Origin: Clostridia bacterium
GTDB taxonomy: Bacteria; Bacillota; Clostridia; Oscillospirales; Acutalibacteraceae
NCBI GenBank assembly: GCA_017380615.1
Contig: JAFODQ010000009.1
Span: forward strand, 1-64,000
Direction: 5' to 3'
DNA: 64,000 nucleotides
The notes below the pieces were generated by a model. The model did no database searches, was not told the origin of the DNA, and worked only from the letters and a program-made list of their open reading frames with translations. Position 1 is the stretch's first letter; every line of letters begins with the position of its first letter. Below are positions 31,114-41,713 of the stretch, in pieces. The translations under genes were made by a program, and so were the position numbers.

Positions 31114-32172
31114 TTAAACCTCCGGAGGAATGCATACGGCAACAGTTATTGATGTGTCTGAAGAAATAATGAAGCTGTTTTTACAGGAAAATGGCATAAA
31201 GAAATAATCGCCCTTTGAAATTCTCTTTTCATAGCTGTTGCCCTTTAAGGTGCCTTCTCCATCTGTGACAACATATATGCAAGGCGCATCAAGTACATCT
31301 GTTGCTCCCTTTGTGACAACATAACGCTGAATGCCGAAGCACGGGGTGTCCTTCTTGCTTATAAGTGACTCCTTTACACAGCCGTCTGTGTGGGCAATGA
31401 TTTCAGGTGTCTTTCTGCACTCTTCTTCAACCCTTTGAAGGTTATATGAGTAATCAAAAACGGAGAGTGCGGTGTCCTTGTCGAGGGAGAGATACATCTG
31501 GTTGTCGGAAAGCTTGTAGTCGCCACACCAGCGCTCAGGCTGAATAGTGAAATCTGTTGGCTCCTGCACCTCAAGAATGAGGCAGCCGTATCCGATGGCG
31601 TGAACAGCCTTTGCAGGGATGAAATAAACATCTCCCGGCTTAACAGGAATTCTGTTAAGAAGCCCTTCCATGGCTGTTTTATCTGTTTCGCTATCCTCAA
31701 CAGCTCTTCTCAAAGCTTCTTCGCCAACACCATCCCTGAAGCCAAAGTAAATGCAGGCATCTTCTCTTGTGGCAAGCACAATCCAGGCTTCAGCCTTGCC
31801 GAAGGAGGAGTTGAAGTGTTCTCTTGAAAATGCTTTGTCAGGATGTGCCTGAACAGGTAGCCGGATTGCTGAATCAAGAGCTTTAACAAGAACATCAAGA
31901 TTTTCGCGATTTCCAAGCATAAGCTCTTTTTCTTCATTTAAAAGTGCATCGAAATAAATGTCAGTATCCAGGATTCTTGAAACTCCCTCGTGGGCATCTG
32001 TGCTTCCCTCATTAAGTGCCTTTGTTGAAGAACAAATCCATTCTTCGGGATAGAAGCTGTCTTCACTGCTGTCTCCGAAGAAATCTGCAAAAAGCTTACC
32101 ACCCGTGTAAACTCTGAAAACTCTGTTTTTTTCAAAGAATACGGGCTGTGAAGCTACTATCTTTTTATCCAT
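31114..32172 (-). CDS. manA: mannose-6-phosphate isomerase, class I (cupin)
   Basis: A 352-residue type I phosphomannose isomerase-like cupin. Zinc ligands are seen in QAHPDKAFSR (H), GKAEAWIVL (E) and a later AVHAIGYGCLILEVQEPTD with H. The C-terminal cupin half (SKGDYFFMPF) is shorter than in enteric ManA (391). It interconverts mannose-6-P and fructose-6-P in known members. GAGGTGAT lies before ATG 32172. Its position after a sugar kinase and a glycyl radical enzyme suggests it may act on a related phosphosugar, or supply fructose-6-P from mannose. Confidence 0.85.
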   Translation of the reverse strand: MDKKIVASQPVFFEKNRVFRVYTGGKLFADFFGDSSEDSFYPEEWICSSTKALNEGSTDAHEGVSRILDTDIYFDALLNEEKELMLGNRENLDVLVKALDSAIRLPVQAHPDKAFSREHFNSSFGKAEAWIVLATREDACIYFGFRDGVGEEALRRAVEDSETDKTAMEGLLNRIPVKPGDVYFIPAKAVHAIGYGCLILEVQEPTDFTIQPERWCGDYKLSDNQMYLSLDKDTALSVFDYSYNLQRVEEECRKTPEIIAHTDGCVKESLISKKDTPCFGIQRYVVTKGATDVLDAPCIYVVTDGEGTLKGNSYEKRISKGDYFFMPFSCKNSFIISSDTSITVAVCIPPEV

Positions 32173-32176
32173 ATTA

Positions 32177-33538
32177 TCACCTCAGGAGCTCATTCTGAGC
32201 ATTATTAATGCTTTTGTATAATCCGATTGCTGCTGCAGCAAAAACACAGGCACCAACAGCTGCCTCCTCGGAAAATCCGGGAAGTGAAGCAGGGAGAGAG
32301 AAATCTCTGCTGAATATATCTCTCCAGATTTTACTTTTTCTCAAGCCATTCCCCGAGCAAACAAGCTGCCTCGGTGTGAATGCAAGATAGTCATTTGCCT
32401 GAAGATACATTGTCTTCAGTTCATCTGAAACGCCCTTTAGTACACCACAAATCAGCTTTTCAGGAGTGAAATTTTCCGTGCCTATGTTTTCAATGGAGCC
32501 ACGCTTTGTGGGGTTTTCACGACTGCCACAGAATTCACAGTTTACTGTAAGCTCATCGGAAAGTGAAAAAATATTTTCTGAAAGAGAGTCCATTTTTGTG
32601 TAAAGGTTATCTTTTTCTCCACCAAGCATATCTGCACAGAGGGAGAAGAAGTTTTTCAGTATAGCATAAGCTCTACCACCACAAAGTGATGATCCAACAT
32701 AAATATATTTACCATCAGTAAGAGGTCGGATTTCACCCACAGTGGGGGTTTTTATACACTCTGTCACGAAGGAAACCTGACTTCCTGTGCCCACGTTCAC
32801 CAGCACGGAGCTTTCGGGCTGCGCCACGGAGCCGAGAAAGCTTGCCTGATTGTCACCGATTGCAACACCAACAGGAATTCCCTGAGGAAGAAAATCACAA
32901 GCTGTTTTACCTGCAACTGCAGTGTTTTTTATTATGCGGGGGAGGAAATCTTTGTTGATTTCTGCAAGAGATAACATTTCAGCAGAAAATTCAAGAGATT
33001 TCATGTCAAAGAAACCGAGACTTGCAGCATCGCTTGAGTGGGTGACGGGTCTTTCTTCTGTGAGAATACTCACAATATAATCGTGAATTGTGCAGAGCAT
33101 AACAGCATTTTCGGGTACAAGACCATTTTGCAGATTATAAAAGTGAGTTGTAAGACCAAAGCCCGTGGAAGCCTTGATTCCCGTAAGCTCGGTCAGATGC
33201 TCTGCGTATGTCTTATTATCCCTGAAGGGTAGATTTCCTCTTTCGTCCTGCCAGATGAAGAGAGGTGAGCAGTGCTTCATTTTGCTATCGAGATAAAGGA
33301 TTCCGTGCATCTGTCCGGTAACACCCACTGCATCGACAGAGAATTCTGCTGTTACTTCTTTTACAGCAGCTTTAACTGTATTGATGATTGTCTGAGGATC
33401 CTGAATTCTTTCGAAATCCTTACCTTTAATGAAGCTGTCGTTGTTACGTGTGCAGGTGTTTAATATTCTTTTTTCTTCTGTGTCAAGCACAAGGGCTGTA
33501 ACCGTGGTTGTGCCTATATCAATTCCTAAAATTTTCAT
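32177..33538 (-). CDS. FGGY carbohydrate kinase, sedoheptulokinase-like
   Basis: A 453-residue FGGY kinase. N-terminal phosphate loop GIDIGTTTVTALVLD; substrate region VGVTGQMHGILYLD; IWQDER; then STGFGLTTHFYNL, TIHDYIVSIL and VGVAIGDNQASFLG. These segments resemble sedoheptulokinase more than xylulokinase or glycerol kinase, but the natural sugar is open. C-terminal ATP-binding half ends with GFSEEAAVGACVFAAAA. It starts 4 bases after the glycyl radical enzyme stop codon with little ribosome binding site of its own, so translation is probably coupled. A phosphorylated sugar or sugar alcohol is therefore likely linked to the radical step. Confidence 0.85.
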   Translation of the reverse strand: MKILGIDIGTTTVTALVLDTEEKRILNTCTRNNDSFIKGKDFERIQDPQTIINTVKAAVKEVTAEFSVDAVGVTGQMHGILYLDSKMKHCSPLFIWQDERGNLPFRDNKTYAEHLTELTGIKASTGFGLTTHFYNLQNGLVPENAVMLCTIHDYIVSILTEERPVTHSSDAASLGFFDMKSLEFSAEMLSLAEINKDFLPRIIKNTAVAGKTACDFLPQGIPVGVAIGDNQASFLGSVAQPESSVLVNVGTGSQVSFVTECIKTPTVGEIRPLTDGKYIYVGSSLCGGRAYAILKNFFSLCADMLGGEKDNLYTKMDSLSENIFSLSDELTVNCEFCGSRENPTKRGSIENIGTENFTPEKLICGVLKGVSDELKTMYLQANDYLAFTPRQLVCSGNGLRKSKIWRDIFSRDFSLPASLPGFSEEAAVGACVFAAAAIGLYKSINNAQNELLR

Positions 33539-33542
33539 ATAA

Positions 33543-35909
33543 TCAGCATTCTACTGCAGTTGATGCAGGGTCAAGACGACGGATGATATCCTGCTGAATT
33601 GCAGGAGACAAATCGAGGAAATTAACAAATGTGCCATGGATTCTCATAATATACACACCACTCGGAGCATATTTTGCAGGCTCTGCAAGAACCTTTCTGA
33701 GAATTTCAGCAGTTGTAACATTCACATAGAGATAGAATGGTGAAACGCCATCCTTAAGAGGGTTGAAGAATAATGGTTCAATGATTTTGTTTCTGAATTC
33801 CACGCCCTTGCCCTCATAGTCGGAGGCTGTGAAATATTTAGGGTCAATGCCGAAGTGTGAAGCATAGCCGCCACACATCTTTTCAAAAGGAAGCTTCATA
33901 AGGCTGAGCGTTCTGAAGCCTAAGCCGTTCTGAGCCTCGCCGTAAAGTGGGTCAACACCGTAGTTGAGCATATCTCTTGATTTTCTTCCACAAGGGAGAG
34001 CACCAACCCAATAACCATATGTAAGGTGTGTGGATGGTGTGGAGAAATCGGGACGGAAATTGTTGCCGAGATAATTCTTCTTAGCTCTTACCATGTCGGC
34101 AATTCTGGATGTGATTTCTGAAGTTTCCTTATCAACAATATCAATATTGTTACCGAATTTCGGAGCAGAAAGAAGGAATTCGCGAAGCTCCTCGTAGCCC
34201 TCGAAATTTACTTTGAGAGCCTCAAGGAGTGTCTGTGCATCCTGTGGACGCTCCTGAAGAAGCTTGTCAATAGCAACAAAGGAGTCTGCAACAACACTTG
34301 TGCCGTGGATGAGACATCCGCTTCCGTTATATTTTGTGCCCTGATTAGCTGTGTCACGAACATCGTAGCCTGAATTGATGCCACCCATAACGGTGCTTAA
34401 AAATGGCACCGGAAGGTGGGAGATGGCTGTGGATGCGCCGTTGGCAGCATCAATCATGGCATCGCAGTAGAACTGTGCATTTTTGTAGAAGCGCTCACGG
34501 ATATTTTTAAGTGCTGAAAGAGCATCTGTCTTCTCGCACACGGTGCCGATTTCCTCACCTGTGATGAGTGAAAGACCATCATTGAGAGTCAGCTCAAGAA
34601 TTTTGCCAAGATTAAACCAACTGTTTGTGGTGTTTGCATTATCCTTGCCCATAATCAGAGGCTCCTGACAGCCGGCAATGGAGGTATCAGGCACATCATG
34701 AAGGTCAATCCCTGCCAAGGGAAGCACCTTGAAAAGTGAATCATCATTGAAAAGAGATGGTGTGAGACAGCCAGGTGTGAAGAAGAATCTTCCAAGCTCC
34801 TCGTAAAGCTTTTGTGGTGTGTTTTTGTGAAGCTTTACAGAAAGGATGGGCTGAGGCAGATTCATATCATAGTATGCATCAAGAAGAGCATAGGTGGATG
34901 GATTTGTAAGGTCATTTCCTTCCACATCTCTGCCACTGACAATAAGGTTCTGTGAGATAGCCCAGCTCCTGTCACCAACGTTGAAGAACACAAGAAAATG
35001 CTTGAAGAGGGCAGCAGCCTCATCTCTTGAAAGATTGTCAGCAGCCCTGTAGGGCTCAAAGATTCTGTCTGCATTACCCACGGAAAAAGCAAATGGGTTG
35101 GGGGCCTGCTCAAGGCACATTGTCTGCCATAGGAGAATGTAGCTCTGTATTGCTTCAAATAAGGTTTCGGCGCCATTGAAGGGTACTTTATCAAGAGTGC
35201 TTGAGAGAAGTGCAAGCTGTTCTTTTCTCTCGCCCTCGGCTGATTTCAGCTGCTCATCGGCAATAGCTTTGTATCTTTTTGCAAGAATAAGCACACAATC
35301 AAGCGCAATCTCCATTGCCTTGTAGTTTTCTTTTTGCTCGTCTGATGCAGTGTCTTTCTTGGTACCGATATCCTCAAGCATAGCCTTTATACCGTGCTTG
35401 AGTGCGTAACGCATATCGGGGATAAGGTGACCTGTAACCTGCTCAATGAAATATGCAACCTCTCCTGTGTGTTTTTCACAGGAGGCATAGACCTTTGAAA
35501 GTGCTTTGATATAGGCACTTTCCTTGTCGAGCTCTCTTAATGCATTGATTCTTTCAGCAGAGAATTCTTCAGTGGGGTCGATATCGTTATAAACAGCTGT
35601 GGGATCACAGTAGCCTGCAAAGGTTTCCACTCTGAAGGATGGATTGATGAGTGCATAGCTTCTTGCAAAGGCGTCACGCTGTGTGCCTGCAAAAATTGCA
35701 TTGTCACTGATTGAAAGGGGGAGCACCTTGATTGCTTCGCGAAATTTCTCTGCAGCCCTGAGCATGGGTGGGAGTGTGCTGTATTTTGAGTCAGCTTTCT
35801 GCTCCTCTTCCTTTATGATAAACCAACCCTCAAGGTGGTTGATTGCTCTTTCTTCCTTGAATAATTTATTAGCCATTTTTGTGGCTGCTTCAGGAGTGTA
35901 TTTATACAT
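33543..35909 (-). CDS. glycyl radical enzyme of unassigned substrate
   Basis: A 788-residue PFL-like glycyl radical enzyme. The active-site cysteine is C414 in IAGCQEPL (codon at 34668-34670), with E416 two residues on, the CxE arrangement of dehydratase/lyase members rather than the CC pair of pyruvate formate-lyase. The glycyl radical loop near the C terminus reads MRIHGTFVNF with G759 (33633-33635); the usual RVxGY tyrosine is replaced by threonine. DLSPAIQQDIIRR follows, as in the family. GAGGTGAT precedes ATG 35909. It is encoded between its activase and a sugar kinase, so a sugar-derived substrate is inferred. It must be oxygen-sensitive. Confidence 0.9.
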   Translation of the reverse strand: MYKYTPEAATKMANKLFKEERAINHLEGWFIIKEEEQKADSKYSTLPPMLRAAEKFREAIKVLPLSISDNAIFAGTQRDAFARSYALINPSFRVETFAGYCDPTAVYNDIDPTEEFSAERINALRELDKESAYIKALSKVYASCEKHTGEVAYFIEQVTGHLIPDMRYALKHGIKAMLEDIGTKKDTASDEQKENYKAMEIALDCVLILAKRYKAIADEQLKSAEGERKEQLALLSSTLDKVPFNGAETLFEAIQSYILLWQTMCLEQAPNPFAFSVGNADRIFEPYRAADNLSRDEAAALFKHFLVFFNVGDRSWAISQNLIVSGRDVEGNDLTNPSTYALLDAYYDMNLPQPILSVKLHKNTPQKLYEELGRFFFTPGCLTPSLFNDDSLFKVLPLAGIDLHDVPDTSIAGCQEPLIMGKDNANTTNSWFNLGKILELTLNDGLSLITGEEIGTVCEKTDALSALKNIRERFYKNAQFYCDAMIDAANGASTAISHLPVPFLSTVMGGINSGYDVRDTANQGTKYNGSGCLIHGTSVVADSFVAIDKLLQERPQDAQTLLEALKVNFEGYEELREFLLSAPKFGNNIDIVDKETSEITSRIADMVRAKKNYLGNNFRPDFSTPSTHLTYGYWVGALPCGRKSRDMLNYGVDPLYGEAQNGLGFRTLSLMKLPFEKMCGGYASHFGIDPKYFTASDYEGKGVEFRNKIIEPLFFNPLKDGVSPFYLYVNVTTAEILRKVLAEPAKYAPSGVYIMRIHGTFVNFLDLSPAIQQDIIRRLDPASTAVEC

Positions 35910-35918
35910 AAAATCACC

Positions 35919-36662
35919 TCATGTGTTAATAAGCGTTAAATCTGCATTTGTTATTGCAGATGCAAGTTTTTTAATGTCATTATCAGTAACAAAACCGTCT
36001 GTCACTGTGTATTCCATACCGGCTTTAATGTATTTTTCTTTGCCGAATTCGTGGTAGGGAAGAATTTCAAAATTTAATTCACCCAAGGCTTCCTTTCGAA
36101 GCCTTGTGAAGAATTCAAGAAAACCCTTTGTGTCGTCTTCACTGCAATTGAAATAGTGCACAAGAGGGATTCTCACCAATAAGGGCTTTCCGGTTTTTGC
36201 TCTGAAAAGAAGATTTTCTTCAATAGTGGAAATTTCACCATGATAAATTTCCTTCAGCCTGTTGTTGGATGGTGTTTTGTAATCTGCGATAACATAGTCA
36301 GCAGCATCAAGCAAATCCTCGCAATTTGGGAGAGAAGCATTTGTTTCAATGCAGGTGGATATTCCCTCAGCTTTAAGACGATTGATTGCCTTGAGTACAG
36401 CTTCTTTCTGAAGAGAAGCCTCACCACCCGTGAAGGTGACACCGCCTGCGTCAATGAATATGAGCTTTGATGATACAGCCTCTGCAACAAGCTCATCAAC
36501 TGTGATTTTTGTGCTGCTGTCGCATTGTGAAAGTCCTTCAGGATTTGCACACCAGGGGCAGTGCATATTGCACCCTGAAAGGTGGTAAACAAGCCTGTTT
36601 CCCGGGCCGTCCTGAGAATAGTTGAAGCCCTTTTGGAATATGAAAAGAGAGTCGTCGTGCAC
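35919..36662 (-). CDS. radical SAM glycyl radical enzyme activase
   Basis: A 247-residue radical SAM protein that would generate the glycyl radical on the neighbouring enzyme. The cluster motif CNMHCPWC (C31, C35, C38) follows the N-terminal GPGNRLVYHLSG; GGVTFTGGEASLQ is the AdoMet-binding glutamate region. The extra ferredoxin-like cysteine pairs common in activases of choline or glycerol type enzymes are absent, as in pyruvate formate-lyase activase. GTG 36662 is chosen because AAGGTGGTG lies before it; in-frame GTGs occur at 36671 and 36674. It is the first gene of the operon, 9 bases before the enzyme. Confidence 0.9.
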   Translation of the reverse strand: MHDDSLFIFQKGFNYSQDGPGNRLVYHLSGCNMHCPWCANPEGLSQCDSSTKITVDELVAEAVSSKLIFIDAGGVTFTGGEASLQKEAVLKAINRLKAEGISTCIETNASLPNCEDLLDAADYVIADYKTPSNNRLKEIYHGEISTIEENLLFRAKTGKPLLVRIPLVHYFNCSEDDTKGFLEFFTRLRKEALGELNFEILPYHEFGKEKYIKAGMEYTVTDGFVTDNDIKKLASAITNADLTLINT

Positions 36663-36789
36663 GCAATTCACCACCTTGAATTTTATTCTTTTATTTTACA
36701 CTAAAATCGCTTGCTCTTGCAATTGTAAAATGATATAAAAATCCGTATATAAAATAGGAATATTATACAATATTAAATTAAATATAATA

Positions 36790-36819
36790 TTGAACATTAT
36801 GGTTGATTTGTGATATAAT
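36790..36819 (+). promoter_or_regulatory. promoter of uvrB-uvrA
   Basis: TTGAAC, 18 bases, TATAAT, 39 bases before the GTG start of uvrB. No LexA/DinR-type operator (GAACNNNNGTTY) is evident near it. Confidence 0.55.
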
Positions 36820-36857
36820 AAAATGAAATTTTATGCGATTGAGAAAGGAGTGGTGTT

Positions 36858-38825
36858 GTGCCGGATAAATTTATTCTTCATTCAGATTATCAGCCCACAG
36901 GTGACCAGCCTGAGGCTATTGAAAAGCTTGTGGATGGTGTTAATAAGGGCTATATGGAGCAGACACTTTTAGGTGTTACGGGCTCAGGTAAAACCTTCAC
37001 TATGGCAAATGTTATTGCACAGCTTAACAGACCCACTCTTGTTCTTGCCCACAATAAAACACTTGCTGCTCAGCTATGCTCGGAATTTAAAGAATTCTTC
37101 CCCGAAAATGCTGTGGAATATTTTGTTTCCTACTACGACTATTATCAACCCGAGGCGTATATTCCCACAACGGATACCTATATTGAAAAGGATAGCGCTG
37201 TCAACGACGAAATAGATAAGCTTCGTCACTCTGCGACCTCTGCCTTGTCGGAGAGAAGAGATGTAATAATAGTTGCCAGTGTGTCTTGTATTTATACTCT
37301 TGGTGACCCTATTGATTATAGAAGCATGGTTATCTCTCTTCGTACGGGAATGCAGAAGGACAGAGATGAGCTTATTAAAAAGCTCATTGAGATTCAATAT
37401 GAACGCAATGACATCAGCTTCACACGAAACAAATTCCGTGTGAAGGGAGACACTGTTGAGATTTTCCCCGTTTATTCCTCCGATGTTGCATACAGAATTG
37501 AATTTTTCGGTGATGAAATTGACCGTATTCTTGAGCTGAATCCTCTCACTGGTGAGGTGCTTTGCACACGCTCTCATGTGGCAATTTACCCGGCATCGCA
37601 CTATGTTGTGGAGCAGGATAAAATGGAGAAGGCTCTTGAAAATATCTACAACGAAATGCAGAATAGGGTGGAGGAGTTCACCTCGCAGGGTAAGCTTCTT
37701 GAGGCACAGAGGATTCAGCAAAGAACACTCTATGATATGGAGATGCTTCGTGAAACCGGCTTCTGCAAGGGTATCGAAAACTATTCACGGGTAATGTCGG
37801 GCAGAGAGCCGGGCACTGCACCATACACCCTTCTTGATTATTTTCCTGATGATTTCGTTCTTTTTGTGGATGAGTCTCACGTTACTCTTCCTCAGGTCAG
37901 GGGAATGTTTGGTGGTGACCGTTCCCGTAAAGAAAGTCTTGTGGAATTCGGTTTCCGTCTTCCGTCGGCTTATGACAACAGACCCTTGAAATTCGATGAG
38001 TTTTATGGTAAAACCCATCAGAAAATATTCGTCAGTGCCACTCCGGGTGACCTGGAAAAAGAGAAAAGCACACAGATTGCCGAGCAGGTTATAAGACCAA
38101 CGGGACTTCTTGATCCGGAGGTTTCTGTCAGACCTACTCAGGGGCAGATAGATGACCTTATTTCAGAGATTAACCTCCGTGTTGAAAGAAAAGAGAGAGT
38201 CCTCGTGACCACCCTTACACGAAAGATGGCAGAGGATCTTACAGATTATCTGAGTGATTACGGAATCAAAGTAAAATATATGCACTTTGATGTTGACACA
38301 ATCGAGCGAATGGAGTTAATCAGGGATTTGCGACTTGGTGAATTCGATGTTCTTGTGGGCATCAACCTTCTGCGTGAGGGTCTTGATATTCCTGAGGTTT
38401 CCCTTGTTGCTATTCTGGATGCAGATAAGGAAGGCTTTCTGCGAAGTGAAACCTCACTTATTCAGACCATAGGCAGAGCTGCACGAAATTCAGCAGGTCA
38501 GGTTATTATGTATGCTGACAGTGTGACACGCTCAATGGAAAGTGCCATTGAGGAGACCTATCGACGACGTGAAAAGCAGATGAAGTATAATGAGGCGCAC
38601 GGTATTACTCCACAGACAATCCGAAAGGATGTGCGTGAGATTCTTGAAATCAGCTCCAAGGATAATGTTCAGGAGAAGATTGCCAAAAAGAGACTTTCTG
38701 CAAAGGAAAAGGGTGAGCTTATTGAAAGACTCACCAAGGAAATGAAGGCGGCAGCAAAGCTTCTTGAATTCGAGCATGCTGCGTATTTAAGGGACCAAAT
38801 AGCAAAACTAAAAGGTGAAAAATAA
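36858..38825 (+). CDS. uvrB: excinuclease ABC subunit B
   Basis: A 655-residue UvrB, the damage-checking helicase of nucleotide excision repair. Walker A GVTGSGKT near residue 38; the beta-hairpin [12 protein letters not shown] that clamps DNA; motif II DESH; motifs V and VI ([26 protein letters not shown]); and a C-terminal UVR motif ([13 protein letters not shown]) that binds UvrC. Full length for the family. GTG 36858 has GAAAGGAG upstream. The uvrA gene follows 3 bases after its stop codon, the usual clostridial order. Confidence 0.98.
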   Translation: MPDKFILHSDYQPTGDQPEAIEKLVDGVNKGYMEQTLLGVTGSGKTFTMANVIAQLNRPTLVLAHNKTLAAQLCSEFKEFFPENAVEYFVSYYDYYQPEAYIPTTDTYIEKDSAVNDEIDKLRHSATSALSERRDVIIVASVSCIYTLGDPIDYRSMVISLRTGMQKDRDELIKKLIEIQYERNDISFTRNKFRVKGDTVEIFPVYSSDVAYRIEFFGDEIDRILELNPLTGEVLCTRSHVAIYPASHYVVEQDKMEKALENIYNEMQNRVEEFTSQGKLLEAQRIQQRTLYDMEMLRETGFCKGIENYSRVMSGREPGTAPYTLLDYFPDDFVLFVDESHVTLPQVRGMFGGDRSRKESLVEFGFRLPSAYDNRPLKFDEFYGKTHQKIFVSATPGDLEKEKSTQIAEQVIRPTGLLDPEVSVRPTQGQIDDLISEINLRVERKERVLVTTLTRKMAEDLTDYLSDYGIKVKYMHFDVDTIERMELIRDLRLGEFDVLVGINLLREGLDIPEVSLVAILDADKEGFLRSETSLIQTIGRAARNSAGQVIMYADSVTRSMESAIEETYRRREKQMKYNEAHGITPQTIRKDVREILEISSKDNVQEKIAKKRLSAKEKGELIERLTKEMKAAAKLLEFEHAAYLRDQIAKLKGEK

Positions 38826-38828
38826 TTC

Positions 38829-41648
38829 ATGGAAAAAAACATAACCGTAAAGGGTGCAAGAGAGCACAATCTTAAAAATGTGAGCGTGGAAATCCCAAGG
38901 GATAGTCTTACCGTGTTTACGGGACTTTCAGGCTCAGGAAAATCCTCTCTTGCCTTTGACACAATTTACGCCGAGGGACAAAGACGCTATATGGAAAGTC
39001 TCTCGTCCTATGCCCGTCAGTTTTTGGGCATAATGGAAAAGCCCGATGTTGATAGCATCGATGGGCTTTCTCCAGCTATATCCATAGACCAGAAAACCAC
39101 ATCCAAGAACCCTCGTTCAACGGTGGGCACGGTAACGGAAATCTATGATTATCTGAGGCTTTTGTATGCCCGTGTGGGTGTGCCTCATTGTCCTATTTGT
39201 GGCAAGGAAATTCAGAAGCAATCCATAGATCAGGTTGTGGATAAGGTGAAGGCTCTTCCCGAGGGCACGAGATTTCAGATTCTTGCACCCATTGCTAAGG
39301 GTAAAAAGGGTGAATTTCAGAAGGAATTTCAGAGTGCCCAGAAATCAGGCTTTTCAAGAGTGCGTGTGGATGGTATTGTATATGACTTGTCGGAGAGCAT
39401 AAAGCTCGAAAAGAATATAAAGCACAATATCGAAATTATAGTCGACCGTCTTATAATGAAGGATGGCATATCCTCCCGTCTTGCCGATTCGCTTGAAACA
39501 GCATTTTCCCTGACATCGGGCACAGCTGTGGTTGATGTTGTTGATGGTGAGGAAATTCTCTTCTCACAGAATTTTGCATGTCCTGAGCATGGCTCTTGTA
39601 TGGATGAATTAGAGCCACGTCTCTTCTCCTTCAATAACCCATTCGGTGCGTGTCCAACCTGCTCAGGTCTGAGTGTTTTTATGAGAGTCAGCGAGGATTT
39701 GGTTGTACCTGATAAATCTCTTTCGTTGAATCAGGGTGCAATAAAGGGTAGCGGCTGGTCGAAAACGGAAACAAGCACCATTGCAGGGATGTACTTTAAT
39801 GCCCTTGCAGAAAAATATAGCTTCTCTCTTGACACTCCCTTCCGCGAGCTTTCCAAGCAAGCACAGGACGCCATCTTCTATGGCACAAAGGGCGAGAGAA
39901 TCAAAATGATTCGTCAGAATGAGTACGGAAGTGGTACTTATATGACAGAGTTCGAGGGTGTTATAAATAATCTTGAAAGACGATACAAGGAGACCACGTC
40001 CGACTGGTCACGCAAGGATATTGAGCAATATATGACGCAATGTCCTTGCCCTGATTGTAATGGGGCAAGACTCAAGCCGGGACCTCTTGCGGTTACCGTG
40101 GGAGGGAAGAATATCAAGGAATTCACAGATATGTCAATCCGTGATGAGCTTGATTTTGTTGATAATCTTAAGCTTTCAGAGAAGGATAGTATCATCGGCA
40201 GCCAGATTCTCAAGGAGATACGCTCAAGACTTGCCTTTCTCTGTAATGTGGGTCTTGATTATCTCACTCTTTCAAGAAATTCAGGCACACTTTCAGGTGG
40301 AGAAAGTCAGAGAATCCGTCTTGCAACACAGATAGGCTCCTCTCTGATGGGTGTTCTGTATATTCTTGATGAGCCAAGCATAGGACTCCACCAGCGTGAT
40401 AATGAGAAGCTCCTCAAATCACTCAAGGAGCTTCGTGACCTTGGCAATACCCTCATTGTTGTTGAGCATGATGAGGATACAATGAGAGAAGCCGACTATA
40501 TTGTTGATGTGGGTCCCGGTGCAGGTGTTCACGGTGGTGAAATTGTTTTTGAAGGCACTGTGGATGAAATCAAAAAGTGCGATTCCTCTCTCACAGGTCA
40601 ATATCTTTCCGGCAAGAAGAAAATAGCTGTGCCTGAAAGTAGAAGAAGCGGCAACGGGAAGTATCTTGAAATAAAAGGTGCCGGACAGAATAACCTTAAA
40701 AATATAGATGTTAAGATTCCTTTAGGTAAGCTTGTTGCAATAACAGGTGTTTCCGGTTCGGGTAAATCATCTCTTATCAATGAGATTCTCTATAAGAAGC
40801 TTGCCACAGAGCTTAACGGTGCAAGAAAGTTCCCCGGTAAGCACGATGCAATTCTCGGCATGGAAAATCTTGATAAGGTTATTGATATTGACCAGTCACC
40901 AATCGGCAGAACTCCCCGTTCAAACACAGCCACATACACAGGTGTTTTCAGTGACATCAGAACACTTTTTGCCCAGACTGCAGATGCAAAGGCGAAGGGC
41001 TATGACGCAGGTCGCTTCTCTTTTAATGTGAAGGGTGGCAGATGCGAAGCCTGCGAGGGTGACGGTATCATCAAAATTGAAATGAACTTTCTTTCCGATG
41101 TTTATGTGCCCTGTGAGGTTTGCCGAGGTGCGAGATATAACAGAGAAACTCTTGATGTTAAATATAAGGGCAAAAGCATAAGCGATGTGCTCAATATGAC
41201 TGTTGAAGAGGCGGCAGCCTTCTTTGAGAATATTCCGAAAATACGAAATAAGCTGCAGACTATTTTTGATGTCGGTTTAGGCTACATCACTCTCGGACAA
41301 TCCGCAACCACACTTTCAGGTGGTGAAGCGCAGAGAGTAAAGCTTGCAACGGAGCTTTCGAAGCAATCAACAGGTAAAACTATATATATTCTCGATGAGC
41401 CGACAACGGGCCTTCACACAGCCGATGTAAAAAAACTTATTGAGGTGCTCAATAAATTGGTAGAAGCCAATAACTCTGTTATTGTTATTGAGCATAATCT
41501 TGATGTTATCAAAACAGCAGATTATATTATTGATCTTGGACCCGAAGGTGGCAATGGTGGTGGCGAAATCGTTGCCGAAGGCACTCCTGAGGATGTGGCA
41601 ATGGTCGAGGGCTCATATACAGGCAGGTATCTTAAGCCTTTGTTGTGA
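38829..41648 (+). CDS. uvrA: excinuclease ABC subunit A
   Basis: A 939-residue UvrA. Two ABC modules: Walker [10 protein letters not shown] near residue 32 and GVSGSGKSS near 640, signatures [12 protein letters not shown] and [12 protein letters not shown], and Walker [12 protein letters not shown] and [11 protein letters not shown]. Zinc-finger cysteines are seen in [14 protein letters not shown] and CEACEGDGI...CEVCRGARY. It recognises DNA damage with UvrB. ATG 38829 comes 3 bases after the uvrB stop codon. Full length, nothing missing. Confidence 0.98.
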   Translation: MEKNITVKGAREHNLKNVSVEIPRDSLTVFTGLSGSGKSSLAFDTIYAEGQRRYMESLSSYARQFLGIMEKPDVDSIDGLSPAISIDQKTTSKNPRSTVGTVTEIYDYLRLLYARVGVPHCPICGKEIQKQSIDQVVDKVKALPEGTRFQILAPIAKGKKGEFQKEFQSAQKSGFSRVRVDGIVYDLSESIKLEKNIKHNIEIIVDRLIMKDGISSRLADSLETAFSLTSGTAVVDVVDGEEILFSQNFACPEHGSCMDELEPRLFSFNNPFGACPTCSGLSVFMRVSEDLVVPDKSLSLNQGAIKGSGWSKTETSTIAGMYFNALAEKYSFSLDTPFRELSKQAQDAIFYGTKGERIKMIRQNEYGSGTYMTEFEGVINNLERRYKETTSDWSRKDIEQYMTQCPCPDCNGARLKPGPLAVTVGGKNIKEFTDMSIRDELDFVDNLKLSEKDSIIGSQILKEIRSRLAFLCNVGLDYLTLSRNSGTLSGGESQRIRLATQIGSSLMGVLYILDEPSIGLHQRDNEKLLKSLKELRDLGNTLIVVEHDEDTMREADYIVDVGPGAGVHGGEIVFEGTVDEIKKCDSSLTGQYLSGKKKIAVPESRRSGNGKYLEIKGAGQNNLKNIDVKIPLGKLVAITGVSGSGKSSLINEILYKKLATELNGARKFPGKHDAILGMENLDKVIDIDQSPIGRTPRSNTATYTGVFSDIRTLFAQTADAKAKGYDAGRFSFNVKGGRCEACEGDGIIKIEMNFLSDVYVPCEVCRGARYNRETLDVKYKGKSISDVLNMTVEEAAAFFENIPKIRNKLQTIFDVGLGYITLGQSATTLSGGEAQRVKLATELSKQSTGKTIYILDEPTTGLHTADVKKLIEVLNKLVEANNSVIVIEHNLDVIKTADYIIDLGPEGGNGGGEIVAEGTPEDVAMVEGSYTGRYLKPLL

Positions 41649-41652
41649 TTTG

Positions 41653-41681
41653 TTGACTTAATTCCGAAAAGGTAGTATAAT
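41653..41681 (+). promoter_or_regulatory. promoter of the M28 peptidase gene
   Basis: TTGACT and TATAAT with a 17-base spacer, immediately after uvrA; the ATG follows at 41714. It separates the peptidase gene from the uvr operon. Confidence 0.75.
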
Positions 41682-41713
41682 CGAAAATAATTTTTTCTGT
41701 TAGGAGAGAGACT

